This document shows, piece by piece, positions 40,386 through 45,962 of a stretch of 45,962 nt of DNA (its first letter is position 1; each line of letters opens with the position of its first letter). Where the stretch lies: NCBI GenBank assembly GCA_023146365.1, contig JAGLCE010000039.1, positions 1 through 45,962 on the forward strand, written 5' to 3'. Below the pieces are notes generated by a model, which saw only the letters and a program-made list of their open reading frames with translations, was not told where the DNA came from and searched no databases. A program made the position numbers and the translations under genes. Source of the stretch: Endozoicomonadaceae bacterium (GTDB lineage Bacteria; Pseudomonadota; Gammaproteobacteria; Pseudomonadales; Endozoicomonadaceae).

Positions 40386-43004
40386 TTATTCAGTGGTGTC
40401 CGAGTCCGTTTCAGCATCAGACTCTCGAACATCACCTTCGGACTCTGGAGCATCGCCCTCTTCCGGCTCATCCACCCGCTCTACGCCCACCAGACGCTCA
40501 CCAGCGGAGAGGCGGATCAAGCGTACACCCTGAGTATTACGGCTTACTACCGAAATCTCCTCAACCCGAGTGCGCACCAGTGTACCATGATCGGAAATCA
40601 ACATGATTTCATCACTACCAGACACTTGTACTGCACCGACCATCTGACCATTACGCTCGTTGCACTGCATGGCAATCACCCCCTGACCACCTCGTCCAGT
40701 CAGACGGAATTCATTGACCACGGTACGTTTGCCATACCCATTTTCACCCGCAGTCAGAATATGTGCTTCATCATCAGGAATGATCAGTGAAATGACATAC
40801 TGACCCTCCGCAAGGCGTATACCACGCACGCCACGAGCTGTACGCCCCATGGCGCGCACATCAGTCTCCTTGAAGCGAATCGCCTTACCGCCATTACTGA
40901 GCATCATGACATCACGTTCACCATCGGTAATCGCAGCGCCAACCAATCTATCCCCTTCGTTCAGATCAAGCGCGATTAAACCAGAAGGGCGGGGACGCGA
41001 GAACTGTATCAACGGCACTTTTTTGACCGTACCGCGCAGTGTCGCCATGAAGACAAATTGACCTTCGATGAACGCTTCCACCGGCAACATAGCCGTGATT
41101 TTTTCGTCCTCTGCCAGCGGCAAAATGTTCACCACCGGACGACCTCGTGAAGTACGACCAGCCTGTGGAATCTCATAGACTTTCAACCAGTACACCTTAC
41201 CCTTGCTAGAGAACAGAAGAATACGGGTGTGAGTGTTGGTCACGAGCATATGTTCGACAAAATCTTCTTCCTTCACGGATGCCGCCGACTTGCCACGTCC
41301 ACCACGATGCTGAGCTTGATACTCCGCCAACGACGTCCTCTTGGCATAACCCGTATGGGATAAGGTGACCACCATGTCCTCTTCAGTGATCAGATCTTCA
41401 ACGGTCAGGTCTCGACGAGAGCTGATGATCTCCGTACGGCGCTCATCACCAAATTCTTCAACGATTTTTTGCAACTCTTCACGAATGACGCTCATAAGTC
41501 GCTCTGAGTCCGCGAGAATCAGACTCAGTTCAGCGATTTTGATCAGCAACTCCTGATATTCAGTCAGTAGTTTTTCATGCTCAAGACCCGTCAACCGGTG
41601 CAGCTTCATCTCAAGAATGGCATGCGCCTGCGCAGGCGACAGATGATACAGATCTCCTCGAACGCCATACTCAGGCGGAAGTTCATCGGGACGGCAGGCG
41701 CTTTCTCCAGAACCTCCAGCTCCAGCTCGCTCAAGCATTTTCTGCACATACTCTGCATCCCAGCCTTGCGCCATAAGACGCTCACGCGCTTCCTGAGCAG
41801 TGGACGAGTCCTTGATCATCTGGATGATCGGATCAATATTCGACAGGGCGACTGCCAGCCCCTCCAATAGGTGTCCACGTTCACGAGCCTTACGCAATTC
41901 ATAGACCGTTCGACGGGTGACGACCTCGCGACGATGAAGAACAAACGCTTCCAGCAACTCTTTCAGGTTCAGCGTTCTTGGCCGCCCATCGACCAGCGCC
42001 ACTACATTGATGCCAAACACATTTTCCAACTGGGTCTGGGCATACAGGTTGTTCAGAACCACCTCACCCACTTCGCCCCGACGTAATTCGATCACCACCC
42101 GCAAGCCATCCTTGTCGGATTCATCACGAATCTCAGAAATCCCTTCGATCTTGCGCTCCTTCACCAGCTCGGCAATCTTCTCGATCAAACGAGCCTTATT
42201 CACCTGGTAAGGCATTTCGTGAATGATAATGATCTGACGCTTACGCTGCGGGTCATCCAATACTTCCGCCCTAGAACGGATATAAATACGACCACGACCC
42301 GTTCGATAGGCTTGGAGAATCCCTGCTCTACCGTTAATAATGGCTCCAGTTGGAAAGTCCGGACCAGGAATGTAGGTCATCAGATCATCAACCGTGAGAT
42401 CGGGATTATCGATCAAGGCCAGGCAACCGCTGACCACCTCGGTCAGGTTATGCGGAGGAATATTGGTCGCCATACCGACAGCGATACCAGAGGAGCCGTT
42501 GACCAGCAGATTGGGAATACGGGTCGGCATGACCTCGGGGATCTGTTCCGTGCCATCATAGTTGGGCACGTAATCCACGGTATCTTTATCCAGATCAGAC
42601 AGCAGCTCATGGGAGATCTTATCCATGCGAATTTCGGTATATCGCATGGCCGCCGCCGAATCACCATCAACGGAACCAAAGTTACCCTGACCATCCACCA
42701 ATGTGTAACGCATGGAGAATGTCTGCGCCATACGAACAATGGTTTCATAAACGGCTGAGTCACCGTGGGGATGGTATTTACCGATGACATCACCGACGAT
42801 GCGCGCGGATTTTTTGTAAGGTTTATTCCAGTCATTAGCCAGTTCGCTCATGGCGAACAGCACACGGCGGTGTACAGGCTTGAGGCCGTCACGAACATCG
42901 GGCAAGGCACGCCCAACAATGACACTCATGGCATAATCAAGATACGACTGCTTCAGTTCATCTTCGATATTGACCGGCAAAACTTCGTTCGCAGTATCCA
43001 CCAT
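40386..43004 (-). CDS. gyrA: DNA gyrase subunit A
   Basis: Catalytic cleavage-religation subunit of gyrase. Seen: N-terminal LKQSYLDYAMSVIVGRALPD, quinolone-resistance region HPHGDSAVYETIVRMAQ with Ser83 and Glu87 (E. coli numbering), catalytic Tyr122 in AAAMRYTEIRM, and a C-terminal six-bladed domain with GyrA-box QRGGRGK. An acidic tail follows. 872 residues. Glu87 is common outside enterics and is not by itself a resistance change. Confidence 0.97.
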   Translation of the reverse strand: MVDTANEVLPVNIEDELKQSYLDYAMSVIVGRALPDVRDGLKPVHRRVLFAMSELANDWNKPYKKSARIVGDVIGKYHPHGDSAVYETIVRMAQTFSMRYTLVDGQGNFGSVDGDSAAAMRYTEIRMDKISHELLSDLDKDTVDYVPNYDGTEQIPEVMPTRIPNLLVNGSSGIAVGMATNIPPHNLTEVVSGCLALIDNPDLTVDDLMTYIPGPDFPTGAIINGRAGILQAYRTGRGRIYIRSRAEVLDDPQRKRQIIIIHEMPYQVNKARLIEKIAELVKERKIEGISEIRDESDKDGLRVVIELRRGEVGEVVLNNLYAQTQLENVFGINVVALVDGRPRTLNLKELLEAFVLHRREVVTRRTVYELRKARERGHLLEGLAVALSNIDPIIQMIKDSSTAQEARERLMAQGWDAEYVQKMLERAGAGGSGESACRPDELPPEYGVRGDLYHLSPAQAHAILEMKLHRLTGLEHEKLLTEYQELLIKIAELSLILADSERLMSVIREELQKIVEEFGDERRTEIISSRRDLTVEDLITEEDMVVTLSHTGYAKRTSLAEYQAQHRGGRGKSAASVKEEDFVEHMLVTNTHTRILLFSSKGKVYWLKVYEIPQAGRTSRGRPVVNILPLAEDEKITAMLPVEAFIEGQFVFMATLRGTVKKVPLIQFSRPRPSGLIALDLNEGDRLVGAAITDGERDVMMLSNGGKAIRFKETDVRAMGRTARGVRGIRLAEGQYVISLIIPDDEAHILTAGENGYGKRTVVNEFRLTGRGGQGVIAMQCNERNGQMVGAVQVSGSDEIMLISDHGTLVRTRVEEISVVSRNTQGVRLIRLSAGERLVGVERVDEPEEGDAPESEGDVRESDAETDSDTTE

Positions 43005-43395
43005 AAACGCCCAATACTCCTAGCTACAGATGAGCCGCCGGACAGACCTACCATCCATAAAGGCTAACGGGTCAACAGGCACAAACGAATCTCTTGTCCA
43101 GTTGCTGCCTGGCTTGGCGCCCGACAAGCCTGCCTATTGACCAACGATTTCTAACTATTTTTCAGGGTCGGTTCAATCATCGGTTGAGTACCAATTGCGG
43201 ACAACAGATATCAGCCTCTCAGCCGATCTGCCGTATTGCTGATCCAAACGGTCGAACCCCGATAACATTCAGTGACTTGGTAAACCTGCACAGGATATCA
43301 CAGACGGTTTTTTTTATCACCCAAAACACCGGCTATTCAGAAACTGGTACTCTTATTGTCCGTGCAACAAAGCCCGTCCCAGTATCACTTTCCGA
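43005..43395. other. Gap upstream of gyrA, no gene
   Basis: 391 bases; presumably holds the gyrA promoter. Open frames here show no recognisable product. The usual neighbour ubiG is not present. Confidence 0.55.
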
Positions 43396-43990
43396 TCAAT
43401 GGCGACGGGAAGCTGAAATGGAACGGTACAAGCTTTTATAATGTTTTCTTAGGTTGCTCGAATGGCTGCAGGCAAATGTGCATATTTCGCAGATATAGGG
43501 CTGCTTTCCAATGTGAATTAGATTATGTATCTCAAGCTGATCTTTCTGGGTGAATTTTTTTCCGCAGATTGTACAGATATATGGCATCTGCTCTCTCGAG
43601 TGTGGATCTCATTTTTGTGTTTTATCAGGTCGGCCTTCTGATCGCATATCTGGTCGCATTAAGGGCAGGTATAGGGTGCATTTTTGTCAAAGTGTATAGA
43701 GCGTGTCTTACGAGGCTGGGTTTATGTTTGTATCTATTATTGCAAGGCAATTGCGTGACAGAATCAATAAAATCGCAGATATAAAACTTACAAGCACCAT
43801 GCGCCTTAAAATTACTTTTTGCTTGTTTTTTCCCGATTGTTTCAATACCCGAAATTGATGAACATGCTTTGCCTTCTTCTTTGCTTGCAGTGTCAAAACC
43901 TAGATTGCCAGAAGTAAGTGACACACGTTTTCCCGACAAAAACTCAAACTCATCAATATATCCGTCATCATTGAAGATGCTTGATTTTGA
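43396..43990 (-). pseudogene. Broken C2H2 zinc-finger gene
   Basis: Three minus-strand segments fit one protein. The upstream segment (43990-43625) has an Asp/Ser-rich start and a possible first finger (KFYICDF...LVRHALYT). In the next frame lies PYTCP-stop-CDQICDQKAD and LIKHKNEIHTRE, a C2H2 finger with a TAA after CP. A further shift gives MPYICTICGKKFTQKDQLEI and HNLIH, then QPYICEICTFACSHSSNLRK and H, ending at 43396. Thus at least two good fingers and one damaged one, with frameshifts and a nonsense codon. Resembles the intact gene at 15669-16964 in layout but not clearly a copy. Confidence 0.7.
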
Positions 43991-44050
43991 GGCTTTTTTT
44001 CTTCACTATACGACCAAGTCAAAAATCACCATTACCTCACAGCAAAAAAA

Positions 44051-44649
44051 ATGGCCTTGGAATTACGCCATAAAAAAGTGCATGATATCCGAGAGTGTGA
44101 CCGCATCAAGGCGGTATTGCTGGTGTCAGAAAATTGGTATACATCATTTATTACGCATCATCTGTTACTCAGACTCTGAGAAAAAGTGAATTCAGCATTA
44201 GCCGTCATCTGGATGACTACCTGAAAAAAGAAACACTAAAGCCTGAAAATGGTGGCAGCGAAAGTCATCTGCATAACAAGCAAACTCATCAATTAATCAA
44301 GCATATCTCTGAGCAAACCTATACTCATATCCGTCAGATCGTCGCTTATATTTCAGTGTGTTGGAATGTTAAATATACACTGTCTGGCCTGAAAAAGTGG
44401 CTTCACCAACAAGGCTTCACTTACAAAAAACTGAAGAAAGTACCCCATAAGTTTAATTCTGATAAACAGGTTGAGTTTGTGGAATACGATAAAGGCTTGA
44501 AGGCTGCACTAGCAAAGGATGGTGTGTTGCTTTTCATGGGTGCTACTCACCCAACACAGACGACAAAAATCACTTCAGGATGGATTCGAAAAGGGGTTGA
44601 TACAGCCATAAACACGACAGAAAGCCGCACTCGCCTAGGTATAGATTGA
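44051..44649 (+). pseudogene. Broken IS630-family transposase
   Basis: ATG 44051 opens MALELRHKKVHDIRECDRIK and AVLLVSENWY (IS630 HTH), then shifts frame near 44150. The second frame reads TLRKSEFSISRHLDDYLKKE, LKPENGGS, GLKKWLHQQGFTYKKLKKVP and LLFMGATHPTQT ... WIRKG, stopping at 44647-44649 after SRTRLGID. The FMGATH position should hold the first catalytic Asp (FMDAxH), here Gly. Scraps further on (LDDLAQWLR near 44720) may be a degraded C-terminus. Dead element. Confidence 0.75.
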
Positions 44650-44755
44650 GGAGATCAGCTTTTCAATATCCGACCAGTCCAACAACGCTTCCATATCATC
44701 AAGACTATGAAAAATTGGATGATTTAGCTCAGTGGCTGAGACGAAAAACTTGGGC

Positions 44756-44797
44756 TGTGTTGTGAAAGAGTGTGTTGTGAAAGAGTGTGTTGTGAAA
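44756..44797. repeat. 15-base tandem repeat TGTGTTGTGAAAGAG
   Basis: Exact copies at 44756-44770 and 44771-44785 and a partial third copy from 44786. It lies between the dead IS630 gene and the WecA-type gene. Confidence 0.9.
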
Positions 44798-44873
44798 GAT
44801 TTTTGCATGCTGATATTTTACCAGAATATGATCGATTTATGTTGAGTTATGCTGAGGTTTCTAGAGGTGTTAT

Positions 44874-45935
44874 ATGCAGTTTTTTTTGATTGCTTTCGGA
44901 TTATCTTTACTTTTGTCTCTATTAATCGTGGTATTGGCGATAAAGTGTGGGTGGTTTTTGAACCAGCATGATTTAATAGGCGTGCAAAAATGCCATGAAA
45001 ATCCGACCCCACATGTCGGTGGATTGGCAGTGTTTTTGAGTTTTGCAGTGGGCTGCTGGTTGTTGCCTGCGGAGGCTCAGACGGTGCTGTTGCCGATTTT
45101 GTTGGTCGCTGTGCCGGTGTTTGCTGTTGGGTTGATTGAGGATTTTACGGCGAATATTTCTCCTTTTTGGCGATTGGTCATTATTTTTGGTTCAATTAGC
45201 GTGTGTTTCTTTTACGTTGATGTCGACATGTCGATGTGTCAGCGTGTCGGCGTTTCATCTTTGGGCTTTGCTTGGACGGATGCGTTGTTGTCTTATCCAC
45301 TGATTGGTCTGGCGTTTACACTTTTGGTGGTAGGCGGTGCGGTGAATAGTGTGAATGTAATTGACGGATACAATGGACTAATGTCTGGGTATGCGATGCT
45401 GTCGTCAGCAGCGATGGCAGTAGTCTCATATCAGTTAAATGATATGGTAATTGTGCAGTTGAATGTGTTACTGGTGGCGTCTTTACTTGGATTTTTTATA
45501 TTAAATTTCCCTAAAGGCAAGTTATTTATGGGAGATGGTGGAGCATATTTTGTTGGCTTTATATTGTCGATGATAGGACTGGTGCTTGTAGGTAGGCACG
45601 CGGAGCTGTCTAATTGGTTTGTATTGCTATTAATGATGTATCCAATGTATGAACTGCTATTTAGCATCTATCGGAGGAAAGTAATTAACGGCACATTAGC
45701 ATGCCAGCCTGATGCATTCCACCTACATACGCTAATACATAAGGTCATAGTGGCTGGTAATCCTGATGGGAATAAGGTGTGGAATAATAGTAAAACCTCG
45801 CCTTACCTGTGGGCGTTATCGCTGGTGAGTATCGTCCCTGCCGTGTTTTGGTATGACAACAAGATTGCGTTGATAGCATGGGCTTGTTTGTTTGTGGTGG
45901 TTTACACTAAGGTCTACAGTTGGCTAATTGATTAA
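44874..45935 (+). CDS. Undecaprenyl-phosphate sugar-1-phosphate transferase (WecA/WbpL-type, GT4 polyisoprenyl family)
   Basis: Polytopic inner-membrane enzyme that starts O-antigen or other glycan synthesis by moving a HexNAc-1-phosphate to undecaprenyl phosphate. Seen: about ten membrane segments, PTPHVGGLAVF (45-55), GLIEDFTANISPFWR (87-101; usual DD is ED here), NVIDGYNGL (about 163-171), LNFPKGKLFMGDGGAYFVGF (catalytic Asp motif) and a cytoplasmic loop with HLHTLIHK (HxH-type). 353 residues. SD AGAGGTG lies before ATG 44874. Substrate cannot be told. Likely start of a surface-polysaccharide region beyond the window. Confidence 0.87.
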   Translation: MQFFLIAFGLSLLLSLLIVVLAIKCGWFLNQHDLIGVQKCHENPTPHVGGLAVFLSFAVGCWLLPAEAQTVLLPILLVAVPVFAVGLIEDFTANISPFWRLVIIFGSISVCFFYVDVDMSMCQRVGVSSLGFAWTDALLSYPLIGLAFTLLVVGGAVNSVNVIDGYNGLMSGYAMLSSAAMAVVSYQLNDMVIVQLNVLLVASLLGFFILNFPKGKLFMGDGGAYFVGFILSMIGLVLVGRHAELSNWFVLLLMMYPMYELLFSIYRRKVINGTLACQPDAFHLHTLIHKVIVAGNPDGNKVWNNSKTSPYLWALSLVSIVPAVFWYDNKIALIAWACLFVVVYTKVYSWLID

Positions 45936-45962
45936 TATCTTACCTGAATCCGTGACTTCAAA

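Noticed and set aside
42741..42757. GyrA Glu87 as a quinolone-resistance mutation
   Set aside because: Glu at this position is the natural residue in many non-enteric bacteria and Ser83 is wild type.
1..45962. tRNA, rRNA, riboswitch and CRISPR loci
   Set aside because: I looked through the intergenic gaps and saw no cloverleaf, conserved rRNA, riboswitch core or spaced repeats. A covariance-model scan would be decisive.

Overview
The window looks like chromosome of a host-associated gammaproteobacterium. The core genes and their order are those of Pseudomonas/Oceanospirillales chromosomes: aroB-aroK-pilQPONM / mrcA / maeB / rpmE / priA, then tatCBA-HIT-(hisI)-ubiB-ubiJ-ubiE-DUF971, then rfaH / pyrF-lapB-lapA-ihfB-rpsA-cmk-aroA-(hisC)-pheA'-serC-gyrA. 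Between these blocks sit AT-rich genes with eukaryotic domains: a C2H2 zinc-finger protein, an IRG-type GTPase homologue, an F-box/beta-propeller protein, a Ser/Thr kinase-like protein, an IAP-type RING miniprotein and a glycosyltransferase fragment. My inference is an intracellular, possibly intranuclear, symbiont or parasite of an invertebrate in or near Endozoicomonadaceae. Candidatus Endonucleobacter, known for host-derived apoptosis inhibitors (IAPs), is the best guess. No rRNA or other species-level marker is present to confirm it.

Layout. 1-900: remains of an IS4-like transposase and of a Fic-type gene. 1076-7751 (minus): shikimate genes aroB and aroK and the type IV pilus assembly operon pilMNOPQ, with a relic IS3 transposase end between pilP and pilQ. 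7950-14685: mrcA, maeB, rpmE, priA. 14690-18587: first accessory island, with GT11 fragment, RING miniprotein, transposase fragment, zinc-finger gene and IRG-like gene. 18588-24167 (minus): Tat translocon, HIT hydrolase, ubiquinone genes and DUF971, with a dead hisI. 24168-30684: second accessory island, with a repeat-containing putative effector, the F-box protein, ychJ and the kinase. 30925-43004 (minus): rfaH through gyrA. 43396-45962: dead zinc-finger gene, dead IS630 transposase, then a WecA-type sugar-phosphate transferase.

How the genes fit together. Chorismate synthesis (aroB, aroK, aroA) and ubiquinone genes (ubiB, ubiE, ubiJ) are intact. Histidine synthesis is decaying (hisI and hisC relics), and PheA has lost its prephenate dehydratase part. 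This suggests a bacterium that takes amino acids from its host but still needs chorismate for quinone and other cofactors. Envelope genes (PBP1a, LapAB, TatABC, PilMNOPQ, RfaH) are intact. The accessory proteins would act on host ubiquitin, signalling, chromatin or immune GTPases if they are exported; no secretion signal or export system is visible here.

Short tandem repeats (6-17 bp units, 3-7 copies) are scattered through the intergenic gaps, and several dead genes and IS fragments mark a genome in active erosion. No rRNA, tRNA or CRISPR array was found.
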